A stretch of DNA of 64,000 bases, from positions 117,876-181,875 of the forward strand of contig DIXP01000084.1 in assembly GCA_002436065.1 (NCBI GenBank), read 5' to 3'. The position numbers were made by a program, and so were the translations under genes. This document shows positions 1-7,876 of this stretch, in pieces. Position 1 is the stretch's first letter, and every line of letters begins with the position of its first letter. This DNA is from Chloroflexi bacterium UBA6077 (lineage in GTDB: Bacteria; Chloroflexota; UBA6077). Under the pieces are notes generated by a model. The model saw only the letters and a list, made by a program, of their open reading frames with translations. It was not told the DNA's origin and did not search any database.

Positions 1-133
1 TGAGCACGGTCAGCTCCCCCTCTCCCAGGCGCAGAATCACCTCATCCCCCACATCCATCCCAAGGGCACGACGGTATTCCACAGGGATCACGATCCTGCC
101 GCCCTCGGCCACCTTCGTCCTCACCTCTGCCAC
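1..133 (-). CDS. AbrB/MazE-type (SpoVT-AbrB) antitoxin or regulator, N-terminal part only
   Basis: A swapped-hairpin AbrB DNA-binding domain is readable from a GTG at 131-133: VAEVRTKVAEGGRIVIPVE, then YRRALGMDVGDEVILRLGEG. The pattern G-G-R-I-V-I-P-x-x-x-R followed by L-G-x-x-x-G-D-E-V is the family signature. These proteins bind their own promoter as antitoxins (often paired with a PIN or Fic toxin) or act as transition-state regulators. The reading frame runs off the left edge of the window, so the C-terminus and any partner toxin cannot be seen. The start is uncertain: several in-frame GTG codons are close together and no strong ribosome site separates them. Confidence 0.75.
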   Translation of the reverse strand, partial: MAEVRTKVAEGGRIVIPVEYRRALGMDVGDEVILRLGEGELTVL

Positions 134-270
134 GCGTCACCTCGCTCACTTGATACCACTTAACCTTCACAATGCCATGCTATGCATAATATACCATGCA
201 CGGCTTCAAGTGGCAATCATGACAAACGATGACTCACCGCGGCGAAATGGTGGGCGCACAACAGTGTAGC

Positions 271-2088
271 TCACGGCTGGGGAGAGGCGAGTCCGAAGAG
301 GTCGAACAGCTCCCCGGCGCTCAGCTTCTCCTGGAGGTCCAGCGACACGTCGTCCACCATCTGATCGAACAGCAGCTGCTTGTCGCGAAGCACCTCCGCG
401 ATCCGCTCCTCGATCGTCCCCTCACAGACGTATCGATATACGTTGACCGGCATCGATTGCCCCAGCCGGTGGCTGCGGTCCTCCGCCTGCCGCTCCACCG
501 CAGGGTTCCACCAGCGGTCGAAGTGGAAGACGTAGGAGGCATCCTGCAGGTTGAGCCCCTGGCCGCCAGCTCGCAGCGAGAGCACCAACACCCGGTGAGA
601 TGGGTCTTCCCGGAACTCCCGGACCACCGCGTCCCGCTCCGCCAGCGACATCGAGCCGGTGTACAGCAGCGGGTTGAAGCCCGCCAGCTGCCGGGCGATG
701 GCCGCCGCCCCGAAGGTGGCATCGGCGAACTGGCTGAACACCAGCGCACGGGCACCCCCTTCCCGCAACTCCTCCAGCCTCGGCAGAAGCTCCTCCATCT
801 TGGCGGACCTACCGTCAACCGGGCAGAAGTTGCAGATCTGCTTCAGCCGGACGATCAGCTCCAGCACGTTCTCCACCCGCAGCGCCTCACCCCTCCGCCG
901 CAGCTCCACGATGCCCGCCCGCTCGACCCGCTCGTACGCATCCCGCTGCGCTCCGGTAAGAGTCACCGTTACGTCGCTGACCAGCTTGGGCGGCAGGTCG
1001 GCCAGCACGTCCCTCTTGCGGCGGCGCAATTGGAGTCCCGCGTGCAACCGAACCAACTCCGGTCCGGGCTGAAGCCGCGCCGGGGAGTGCCGCGGAAGTA
1101 GCGGGGCGACGAACTCCAGCACCGAGGCCAACTCCTGGGGACTGTTCTCCAGGGGGGTGCCCGTGAGCGCCCAGGCCCGCCGGCGAAGCAGCCTCTTGCA
1201 CTTCTCGGCTACGTCCGTTCCGCGATTCTTGATCTTCTGAGCTTCGTCCAGCATCACCAGATCCCACAGCTTGCGGACGGGGGACGCCTGGGGACCGCCG
1301 AAAGAGTCCATCCTGAGGGTCTCGTAGCCCACCAGGTAGACGTGAGCCGGCGTGGCCCACTGCCATGCCCTTTCATCTCCGGAGCCCCTCACAGTCGAGA
1401 CCCGTAGCTCGGGGGCCCAACGGTCCAGCTCCCGGCGCCACTGCGCTATCAGACCGGCCGGCACCACCACCAGGACCCGCTCCAGCTCGCGCCGCAGGGC
1501 GAGGATCCGGAGGGCTGCAATCGCCTGCACCGTCTTCCCCAACCCCATCTCGTCGGCCAGCAGCAGCGCATCCCGGGACAGCAGCGCCTGCACGCCCTCC
1601 AGCTGATACTGGAACAGCTGCCCGGCCCACTCGATGGGGCCGCTGGGGGAGAGGATCAACTCCACGGGAAGCTGCAGCAGCAGGGCGAGCCTCCTGGTGA
1701 GCGACACGAGGTCGGAGTACGGGCTGGGTATCTGGTCGGAGTCGGTTTCCTCCCTCTCAGGCGGCGGCGTGGCCAGCCCCATCCACGGCTCGGCGGCGGA
1801 GAGCCCCTCCAGCGATACGCTTCCCCCCTCACGCAGCCATGGCGTCAGCAGCTTCCGGTAGCGGGCGGCCTTTCCCACCCTCGCCGTCTGCGGAGTCGAC
1901 CTGGCGGGGATGAGCGGTCCTACCGCTCCAGGGTCTCGGCGACCCGGCCGCCTCCCCACTGGACGAGGGATGGACAGCAGTCCCGCCGGCGGCAGGTCGC
2001 TCGTTGGCGAAACATCAGACCGTCTTCCCCAACGGGAGGGAGCCATCCCGGGACCAGGGCCAAGAGCGTGCCACCACCCCGAGGTCAC
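271..2088 (-). CDS. SNF2-family DNA helicase/translocase (last gene of a five-gene cassette)
   Basis: A superfamily 2 SNF2 ATPase of 605 aa. Motif I (DEMGLGKT) is near residue 180, motif II (DEAQ) near 280, the motif III region (ALTGTPLEN) near 310, and the C-terminal RecA-like lobe ends in RSHRLGQ near 535, so both lobes and all catalytic motifs are present. Proteins of this type translocate on double-stranded DNA and remodel bound proteins. The ATG overlaps the stop of the upstream 190-aa gene by 4 bases, implying translational coupling. The first 75 residues are Pro/Gly/Arg-rich and match no helicase domain, so they are an accessory tail or the true start lies further in. No nuclease domain is visible. 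Operon partners suggest a DNA-processing or defence role, which is inference. Confidence 0.9.
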   Translation of the reverse strand: MTSGWWHALGPGPGMAPSRWGRRSDVSPTSDLPPAGLLSIPRPVGRRPGRRDPGAVGPLIPARSTPQTARVGKAARYRKLLTPWLREGGSVSLEGLSAAEPWMGLATPPPEREETDSDQIPSPYSDLVSLTRRLALLLQLPVELILSPSGPIEWAGQLFQYQLEGVQALLSRDALLLADEMGLGKTVQAIAALRILALRRELERVLVVVPAGLIAQWRRELDRWAPELRVSTVRGSGDERAWQWATPAHVYLVGYETLRMDSFGGPQASPVRKLWDLVMLDEAQKIKNRGTDVAEKCKRLLRRRAWALTGTPLENSPQELASVLEFVAPLLPRHSPARLQPGPELVRLHAGLQLRRRKRDVLADLPPKLVSDVTVTLTGAQRDAYERVERAGIVELRRRGEALRVENVLELIVRLKQICNFCPVDGRSAKMEELLPRLEELREGGARALVFSQFADATFGAAAIARQLAGFNPLLYTGSMSLAERDAVVREFREDPSHRVLVLSLRAGGQGLNLQDASYVFHFDRWWNPAVERQAEDRSHRLGQSMPVNVYRYVCEGTIEERIAEVLRDKQLLFDQMVDDVSLDLQEKLSAGELFDLFGLASPQP

Positions 2089-2657
2089 GGCTCCGACTCC
2101 GCGCGGTCGAACGGGCCGTACACCTCTCTGAGGCCGGCCAGCGCCCGGTCGAACGGCTCCAGCAGCAGCCCCCGCCCCACCAGTTCATCCAGCAGCCGCG
2201 CCTCCACCATCCCCTCGGACGGCCGGTCGGGGAACCAGAAAAGGTGCAGCGGCTCCGGGGTCTCCACGAGTTCCCGCCGCTCCTCGGCCAGGTAGGGGAC
2301 GGTCTCCAGGGCGGTGGCGATCCGGCAGGCGGGGAGGGAGAGACGGATCTCGTGGCTGAACAGCTCCGCGCTCACCTCGGACGCCAGGCAGAGGAGCAGC
2401 CTGGGCACCCGTGGGCAGATAGACAGCAGCGAGATGGTGAGGCTCCGCTCCAACTGCCGCCGCACGTCGGCGGGACGCCACAGGGGAGATGAGGGGGCGT
2501 CCGCGCGGTTGAAGGTGAACTCCAGCGGCTCGCCCCGAGCGCTCACCAGGAAGAGCGCCCCGAAGAGGGTGCCGCCGTCGTGCCCGCGGGCCACCTTCAG
2601 GAAGGCCGCCGCGCCCAACTCACCCAGGTCGTCCAGGTCACGAAACGGTATCGGCAT
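2085..2657 (-). CDS. unknown 190-aa protein of the ATPase/SNF2 cassette
   Basis: No family recognised. It is a soluble alpha/beta-looking protein beginning MPIPFRDLDDLGELGAAA, with no transmembrane stretch, no signal peptide and no cysteine clusters. It overlaps the upstream BrxD-like ATPase gene by 20 bases and the downstream SNF2 gene by 4 bases, so its expression is tied to both and it is probably a dedicated subunit of the same system. A run of hydrophobic and acidic segments (CLASEVSAELFSHEIRLSL) suggests a compact beta-rich fold that could mediate protein contacts. Function cannot be given from sequence alone. Confidence 0.75.
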   Translation of the reverse strand: MPIPFRDLDDLGELGAAAFLKVARGHDGGTLFGALFLVSARGEPLEFTFNRADAPSSPLWRPADVRRQLERSLTISLLSICPRVPRLLLCLASEVSAELFSHEIRLSLPACRIATALETVPYLAEERRELVETPEPLHLFWFPDRPSEGMVEARLLDELVGRGLLLEPFDRALAGLREVYGPFDRAESEP

Positions 2658-3930
2658 TCAGACCCTCGCCCTCCTGGGGTTGGCCCTCCGGCGCCACCTC
2701 CAGATCCAGGTCCTCATCGTAGCTGGGACGCAGCTCTGCCACCACCATCTTCGGCGAGTAGTCCGGATAGGCGCGCCGCAGGTCCCACTCGTTGATCCAG
2801 AAGCGGACGAAGGTGCGCATCGGGGTGCTGCCCAGCCGCTCGGGAGATCCGGCATCCGGAGGGGACCACCCATAGGCGCTCGCGTGAGTCGCCTTGACCT
2901 TGAGATACGATTGGAGTAGCTGCCCCTGGTCCGGAGACCGCAGCGTCAGCCGCTCCCGCGAGATCAGCCGCATCCCCCGCTCGGCCTGACTCGCGATGGC
3001 GAGATGCGCCGGGAAGCTGGAGGCTCGCAGCTTGCCGGGAACCCGCTCCCGGTCGTTGCGCCCCTCCAGCACCGCCTCCTCGAAGTCCTTCGTGATGGCG
3101 AGGATGCTCGTCATGCAGGGTATGCCCTCGTCCTGAAGCTTGTTGGAAAGCCGAGCGACCTCGGCGTAGGACCTGGCCCGCTGCAGGAAGGAGTAGCGCC
3201 CGATCAGCTCCACCTCATCCAGTAGCAGCAACCAGCCGGAGAAGCCGGCCGCTGCGATCATCCTCGAGACGAACTTGAAGCGTTGGATCGCCAGATCCTT
3301 GGCTGGGGGAGCCTTGCCTATCGAGAAGGCCGCGCTCGCCCCCAGCGCCTTCAGCCCCTTCCTGATCTCGCTCGTGTTGATCTGCCAGCCGCCCCAAAAG
3401 GCCAGGATCCGCTCCAGCATCTCGTAGTCATCACGACCGCGCTCGTGCAGGTAGAGGGTAGCCGCGAAGCGGGAATCCAGCCCTGCCTCGTTGTTCACCC
3501 AGGTCCGGAAGGCAACGTACTCCGGTCGGACCGGGTCCAGCCTGGCCGCCAACTCGGAGAGGGCCGATCCCACGGCGCCGGGTATCACCGCGCCGGCGAT
3601 GGCAGCGCGGTACACCCTCAAGGGGTCGTAGAGCGGCATCTCCTTGCTGACCACCAGCTTGCTGCACACGAACCGCTCGTCCAGAGCCAGGTGCTGGAAG
3701 TGCTCCAGCAGGTGGCTCTTGCCGGAGCCGAAATCCCCAGCGATCAGCATGCTCCCACCCGGCTGCCCCGTCAGGCTTCCCTCCCGCGCCTGGGCCAGCA
3801 TCTCCTGGAAACGGGCCTCGATCTCCGGCTGGGAGGTGCCCAGCACCCGCACGGCGTCCCGGTTGGGCACGCCCGACCGAAGCGCCTCTATCGCGCGGCG
3901 GTCTCGAACCCTGTCATCCATGCCGTTCAT
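2638..3930 (-). CDS. BrxD-like P-loop ATPase (DUF2791 family)
   Basis: A 430-aa ATPase resembling the DUF2791 proteins, which include the BREX ATP-binding protein BrxD, in length and motifs. Walker A (GDFGSGKSH) is near residues 66-74 and Walker B (LLLLDEVEL) near 235-243, followed by a sensor-like region (TSILAITKDF). The protein begins with a helical segment containing VRVLGTSQPEIEARF. It is likely a cytosolic AAA-type switch that loads or regulates the SNF2 helicase encoded two genes downstream. It overlaps the preceding degenerate ATPase gene by 17 bases, and a GGAGGGG ribosome site precedes the ATG. None of the other BREX hallmark genes (brxA, brxB, pglX, pglZ, brxL) is in the window, so this is not a BREX locus. 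Confidence 0.85.
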   Translation of the reverse strand: MNGMDDRVRDRRAIEALRSGVPNRDAVRVLGTSQPEIEARFQEMLAQAREGSLTGQPGGSMLIAGDFGSGKSHLLEHFQHLALDERFVCSKLVVSKEMPLYDPLRVYRAAIAGAVIPGAVGSALSELAARLDPVRPEYVAFRTWVNNEAGLDSRFAATLYLHERGRDDYEMLERILAFWGGWQINTSEIRKGLKALGASAAFSIGKAPPAKDLAIQRFKFVSRMIAAAGFSGWLLLLDEVELIGRYSFLQRARSYAEVARLSNKLQDEGIPCMTSILAITKDFEEAVLEGRNDRERVPGKLRASSFPAHLAIASQAERGMRLISRERLTLRSPDQGQLLQSYLKVKATHASAYGWSPPDAGSPERLGSTPMRTFVRFWINEWDLRRAYPDYSPKMVVAELRPSYDEDLDLEVAPEGQPQEGEGLNADTVS

Positions 3931-4930
3931 CCGCCCTCCCCTCCAGATACACCGGCAGCCGCTCCTCCGCCGAGCCGGAGAGCCGGATCAGGGCGGCAAG
4001 CGGATTGGGGACGTCCCGATCCCGAACCTCGTCCCAGATCCGAAGCTTCAACGCCTCGTAGGCGTCGAGGCCCCTGGTGTGGTCGGTGAGGAACTCCGGC
4101 GATGCCACCACCACGATCAGGCAGTTCGACAGCTCGTCGGCGCCGTCCACGAACTGGCGCAGCAGCTCGTAGCCGTCCATGACGGCGGGCTTGCTGTAAT
4201 AAAGGTAGCCCTCCGGGGTGTGGGCTCGGTCGGCCATGACCTGCGTTACGTCCAGACCCAGCACCAACCCGTTGCTCCCAGTGAGTCGCAGCCACCTGAC
4301 GAGAGACGCGAGCATGGGCCGGGCGTTATGCCTGGCTATCTTCTGGTAGATCAGCGAGGGCTTGAGGGAAGAGAGGAGCCGAAGCTCGCCGCGCAGCCAC
4401 TCCTTGATCGCCCCACTCTCGATGGGGGACACGTCCGTGGGATCCAGTTGAGCCTGGCACAACCGAAGCATGGCTATGCGGAACTCCCGGCTCATGCCGG
4501 AGTCCTGGTAGATCCGCCCCACCAGCCACCTCCGCACGTCCCGCCTCAACTCCGGCTCCTGGTAGCCGTTCAGAGCCGCAACCTCATGCAGGTCCAGGCG
4601 ACCTGCATCCTCCGGGAGCCTGTAGCCGTTCTCTTCCAGCAGCCCCGCCACGAAGCGGACTGCCAGCGCGTCCCAGTCCACCTGCCGAGCCACCTCGTGA
4701 AACAGCTTGTCCATCATGTGGACCTTGGCGGTGGCCGAGTCCACTCCGGCGAACTGGTACCCACCCTCCTCCGCCGCCCTCTCCAGCCCAACCTGCACGG
4801 CAGACCGCTCCATCTCTCCAGCCGGCACCGCGAACTTCACCGCCGCCCCTCCCCGGAGGACGAAATCCCCCAGATACTCGGCGCGGATGACTCGCAACCA
4901 GTCCTCGGGCCTCATCTGCAGCGATGCCAT
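3914..4930 (-). CDS. second ATPase-like protein with degenerate nucleotide motifs
   Basis: A 338-aa protein with the general architecture of the neighbouring BrxD-like ATPase. A beta strand (VKFAVPAGE) sits where Walker A is expected (near residue 32) but lacks the GK-S/T core. A strand GLVLGLDVTQV near 225 fits Walker B, with Asp but no Glu. Next comes a strand LIVVVASPEFL like the sensor strand of P-loop proteins. I infer an inactive paralogue that pairs with the active ATPase encoded immediately downstream, with which it overlaps by 17 bases. It lies only 4 bases after the stop of the upstream 260-aa gene. An alternative is an unrelated alpha/beta protein, since no profile search was possible. 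Confidence 0.7.
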   Translation of the reverse strand: MASLQMRPEDWLRVIRAEYLGDFVLRGGAAVKFAVPAGEMERSAVQVGLERAAEEGGYQFAGVDSATAKVHMMDKLFHEVARQVDWDALAVRFVAGLLEENGYRLPEDAGRLDLHEVAALNGYQEPELRRDVRRWLVGRIYQDSGMSREFRIAMLRLCQAQLDPTDVSPIESGAIKEWLRGELRLLSSLKPSLIYQKIARHNARPMLASLVRWLRLTGSNGLVLGLDVTQVMADRAHTPEGYLYYSKPAVMDGYELLRQFVDGADELSNCLIVVVASPEFLTDHTRGLDAYEALKLRIWDEVRDRDVPNPLAALIRLSGSAEERLPVYLEGRADERHG

Positions 4931-4934
4931 CTCG

Positions 4935-5717
4935 CTACTCCGCTCCCTCGAAGCTGATGCCGTAGTAGCGCTTCTCCTGCCCGCCCTGGGTAATCACGGT
5001 GATGGTGCCACTGGCACTCTTCGTGCCGGTCGCGGCGGGGAAGCTGACTCGGGCACCGTCCCTGGTCTCGGTGATCCCACTCTGGTCCAACAGGTAGATG
5101 TCCCGGGCGAACTCCTGGACCGTGTAGTCCCGGCTGTCTCCCGGCCTGGGCGTCAACCAGTCGTACACCTCCTTGAGCCGCACCACAGTCCCCCGCCGTT
5201 TGCCCCGGTAGGCAACGATCCGCTCGTGGACCCGATACAGCGACTCCAGGAACGCCTCGGACTTGAAACGAGGCTTGCGGCCCTGGATATCCTTGAGGTG
5301 GGCCACCAGCACACTGGGCCGAAGACGCTTCTCCCTGGCCCGATCGATCGTCACCGCCCGCTCGCCCGCCAGCACTCGCACCAGGGATGGATAGCTGTAG
5401 ATCTGGTCGTCCTGCTGGTAGATGTTGAGTCCCTGGCGCTGTGCCGTCCGGACGAGCTCCTCCAGATAGGCCCCGCCCGCGAGGTATTCCTCCTCGTCGA
5501 AATCCCAGCCCTCCGCCGTGTTGGCGAACTGCTGCCTCAGGGCCGCGATGGATTGCTCTGCCGCATCCATTGCCCTGCGGATCTCCCGCAGATCCCCCAC
5601 CCGGGTAGCGCCGCGCAGCCGCTTCAGCGATACCGCAACGGCGGAAGCCGCCTTCAGGGCCGACTCAGCGTCGCTCTCGGTTCGGGCCAGTGCATCTTCC
5701 AGGCTCGGGCTTGGCAT
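4935..5717 (-). CDS. unknown 260-aa protein, first gene of the five-gene cassette
   Basis: No family recognised. The N-terminal 70 residues (from MPSPSLEDALARTESDAESA) are Ala- and charge-rich and helical, probably coiled coil. The rest is mixed alpha/beta and ends in a beta-rich segment (SGTITVITQGGQEKRYYGI). A region with many Arg/Lys (REKRLRPSVLVAHLKDIQGR) could contact nucleic acid. I place the start at the ATG at 5715-5717 because AAGGAG lies 6 bases before it. A longer in-frame extension to 5801 has no ribosome site. It is the promoter-proximal gene of an operon with two ATPase-like proteins and a SNF2 helicase, so a sensor or DNA-recognition role is plausible but unproven. Confidence 0.75.
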   Translation of the reverse strand: MPSPSLEDALARTESDAESALKAASAVAVSLKRLRGATRVGDLREIRRAMDAAEQSIAALRQQFANTAEGWDFDEEEYLAGGAYLEELVRTAQRQGLNIYQQDDQIYSYPSLVRVLAGERAVTIDRAREKRLRPSVLVAHLKDIQGRKPRFKSEAFLESLYRVHERIVAYRGKRRGTVVRLKEVYDWLTPRPGDSRDYTVQEFARDIYLLDQSGITETRDGARVSFPAATGTKSASGTITVITQGGQEKRYYGISFEGAE

Positions 5718-5779
5718 GAGCAGTCTCCTTCTTCGCCAAAGCATGGTGGTAGGATGATAAGCATCTTTCTTAATGAAGA

Positions 5780-5808
5780 GGTTAACCACAACCCTCGCCA
5801 CCTGTCAA
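5780..5808 (-). promoter_or_regulatory. possible promoter of the five-gene cassette
   Basis: On the minus strand a perfect -35 box TTGACA (5803-5808) is followed after 17 bases by TTAACC (5780-5785). The -10 match is poor (2 of 6), so this is a weak prediction. It is suitably placed about 65 bases upstream of the chosen start at 5717. Confidence 0.35.
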
Positions 5809-5863
5809 CTCGGGGGGCCGTCTTGGAGTTCTAAGTGCGCCGTTCCGCAATTCCCTGACGTAG

Positions 5864-5956
5864 GGAAGGGGCTTGTCCCCTTCCGCCAGGAACATGGACG
5901 CGCGACGCTGCCCACCAACGTACCCATCACCGGGCGGCAGGGTACAAGACCCTGCC
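5864..5956. repeat. two short hairpin repeats between operons
   Basis: Two perfect 8-bp inverted repeats with 5-base loops: GGAAGGGG/CCCCTTCC (5864-5871 and 5877-5884) and GGCAGGGT/ACCCTGCC (5936-5943 and 5949-5956). Both loops contain CTTGT or its complement ACAAG, so they look like two related copies facing each other. They lie after btuD and could help stop minus-strand transcription. There is no U-tract, so a dispersed repeat is equally likely. Confidence 0.5.
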
Positions 5957-5975
5957 CTACACAGGAAACGACGCA

Positions 5976-6800
5976 CTAACGCGCGAATCCGGCACCTGGC
6001 GGCCGGGCGCTGACGGGGCGCGGACCCGGCGGAAGCACGGCCGGTATCCCCATTGATGGATGGTCGGTAAGACAGAGCTCCACCCGAAAGACCCGAGACA
6101 ACAGGTCGGCTCGCAGCACCTCACAGGGCGCCCCGGCAGCCACGATCCTGCCGCCGGACAACACCGCGATCCGATGGCAGTAGCATGCCGCGAGGTTCAG
6201 GTCGTGGAACACTCCCAGCACGGCCAGCCCACCGGCCAGCAACTCAGACACCAACTGGATCACGCCGATCTGATGCTGCATATCCATGTGGGTTGTCGGC
6301 TCGTCTAACAGCAGCACGGAGGGCTGCTGCGCCAGCGCCCTGGCAACGAGAACCCGCTGCCGTTCACCGCCCGAGAGCTCTTCCATCCTCCGGTCCGCCA
6401 GATGCCAGCATTGCGCCGCCTGCATCGCCCGCTCGGCGGCGGCATAGTCGGATGCACGCTCCTTGCCGAAGAAACCGAGGAAGGGGGTTCTGCCCATCAG
6501 GACCACATCCCAGACGGTGAACGCAGGCGGCACGGAGCTGTTCTGAGGAAGCAGCGCCAGGCGGCGAGCGACATCAGACCGCTTCATCCCGTCCATCAGT
6601 TGCCCGCCCAAGCTGACCGAGCCTCCCGCAGGCTTCAGCAACCCCGAGGCGATCCGCAACAGCGTGCTCTTGCCAGATCCGTTCGGCCCCACCAGCCCGA
6701 CGAAGGTCCCTGGCTCCAAACTCAGCGACACGTCCTCCAGGACGGGGGTGTCGCCGTACCCGAACTGTATCCCATCCATCGAAAGCACCGGTTCCATCAA
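5976..6800 (-). CDS. btuD: vitamin B12 ABC importer, ATP-binding subunit
   Basis: A 274-aa ABC ATPase of the iron-chelate/B12 group. Walker A (GPNGSGKS) is near residue 38, the signature LSGGERQRV near 143, Walker B (LLLLDEPTT) near 164 and the switch His (VFHDLN) near 197. It hydrolyses ATP on the inner face of the membrane to drive uptake through the BtuC permease. The start overlaps the btuC stop by 4 bases, so the two are coupled. Homologues transport haem, siderophores or cobalamin. The cobalamin riboswitch at the head of this operon decides for B12. The last 30 residues are a Pro/Arg-rich tail. Confidence 0.9.
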   Translation of the reverse strand: MMEPVLSMDGIQFGYGDTPVLEDVSLSLEPGTFVGLVGPNGSGKSTLLRIASGLLKPAGGSVSLGGQLMDGMKRSDVARRLALLPQNSSVPPAFTVWDVVLMGRTPFLGFFGKERASDYAAAERAMQAAQCWHLADRRMEELSGGERQRVLVARALAQQPSVLLLDEPTTHMDMQHQIGVIQLVSELLAGGLAVLGVFHDLNLAACYCHRIAVLSGGRIVAAGAPCEVLRADLLSRVFRVELCLTDHPSMGIPAVLPPGPRPVSARPPGAGFAR

Positions 6801-7867
6801 AACACCGACCGTTTCTGCTGGCGGAGCAGGTAGAGGAAGAACGGCACACCGGCGAAGGCGGTCACCACGCCCACCGGTATCTCCTGAGGGCCCGGCAGCA
6901 TCCTAGCTGCCGCATCCGTCGCGATGAGAAAAGTCCCCCCGAGAAGAGCACACAGGGGGATCAGGGAGCGATGATCGGGCCCCCACAACATGCGAACGAC
7001 GTGGGGGACCACCAGCCCCACGAAGCCGATCAGGCCGCTGGCCGACACGGCGGCCGCCGTCGCGAGGGTGGCCCCCACTACCAGGAGAAGCTTCGCAAGC
7101 TCCAGGTTGATGCCGAGGGAGCGAACCTGGTCGTCGTCCAGCTGCATGACGTTCGCCACACGGCCGAGCAGCGTGAGGAGAAAGATGGAGAAGAGGACGG
7201 ATGGGGCCGCCACTGCGACCTGCTGCCAGCTGGCGATGTTGAACCCGCCCAGCATCCAGGCATAGATCACCACTATCTTGTCGCCCATGGAGTACATGAC
7301 GAAGGCCGTGGCGGCGTTGGCCAGCGACCCCATAGCAACGCCCGCCAGCAGCAGCGTCGTGACAGGGGTGGAATGCCCCACCCTGGCGAGCGCATAGACC
7401 AGGCCCACGGTGAGCATGGCGCTCGCGAAGGCGGCCAGTTGCACCCCACCGTACAGGTAGAAGATTGACGGCAACGACAAAGCCATCGCCAGCGCGGCGC
7501 CAAGGCCTGCCCCGCCCGCGACACCGATCAGGTAGGGCTCGGCCAGGGGATTGCGAAACAGCCCCTGGTATGTGGCGCCGGCCACGGACAGCCCTGCCCC
7601 TACCAGCGCAGCCATTGCCACCCTCGGAAGCCGTATCTCCAGCAGTATCGCCTCATGGCTCGCGGGCCACCACGGCGTAACGTCCACGAAGGGCAGCTTT
7701 GAGAGCAGGATGGCGAAGACCGTACCTGGATCCAACGCGGCCTTTCCAACCATGACGCCGATCAGGGTCACGGAGAGAAGAGATGCCACCGCGACGCCGT
7801 ACCGTCCGAGGCTGACTCGCCCTCGTCCTCGAACAGCTGCGCGCGTGCCTTCCATGGCGATTTCCAT
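6797..7867 (-). CDS. btuC: vitamin B12 ABC importer, permease subunit (FecCD/BtuC family)
   Basis: A polytopic membrane protein of 356 aa with about ten hydrophobic helices. It contains the family block GATYQGLFRNPLAEPYLIG near residue 100 and a cytoplasmic coupling region near VGLVVPHVVRMLWG at about 285. It forms the transmembrane channel for the substrate delivered by BtuF. I favour the ATG at 7865-7867 because AGGTGG lies 5 bases before it. A GTG nine bases upstream, directly after the btuF stop, and an ATG at 7855 are alternatives. The gene sits between btuF and btuD with essentially no spacing. Confidence 0.9.
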   Translation of the reverse strand: MEIAMEGTRAAVRGRGRVSLGRYGVAVASLLSVTLIGVMVGKAALDPGTVFAILLSKLPFVDVTPWWPASHEAILLEIRLPRVAMAALVGAGLSVAGATYQGLFRNPLAEPYLIGVAGGAGLGAALAMALSLPSIFYLYGGVQLAAFASAMLTVGLVYALARVGHSTPVTTLLLAGVAMGSLANAATAFVMYSMGDKIVVIYAWMLGGFNIASWQQVAVAAPSVLFSIFLLTLLGRVANVMQLDDDQVRSLGINLELAKLLLVVGATLATAAAVSASGLIGFVGLVVPHVVRMLWGPDHRSLIPLCALLGGTFLIATDAAARMLPGPQEIPVGVVTAFAGVPFFLYLLRQQKRSVF

Positions 7868-7876
7868 CGCTGCCAC

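Noticed and set aside
229..1101. 290-aa plus-strand frame opposite the SNF2 helicase
   Set aside because: Complement of catalytic helicase motifs; composition is that of a shadow frame and there is no ribosome site.
2638..5717. BREX phage-defence locus
   Set aside because: Only a BrxD-like ATPase is present; methylase, PglZ-type phosphatase, BrxC and BrxL/Lon are absent on both sides.
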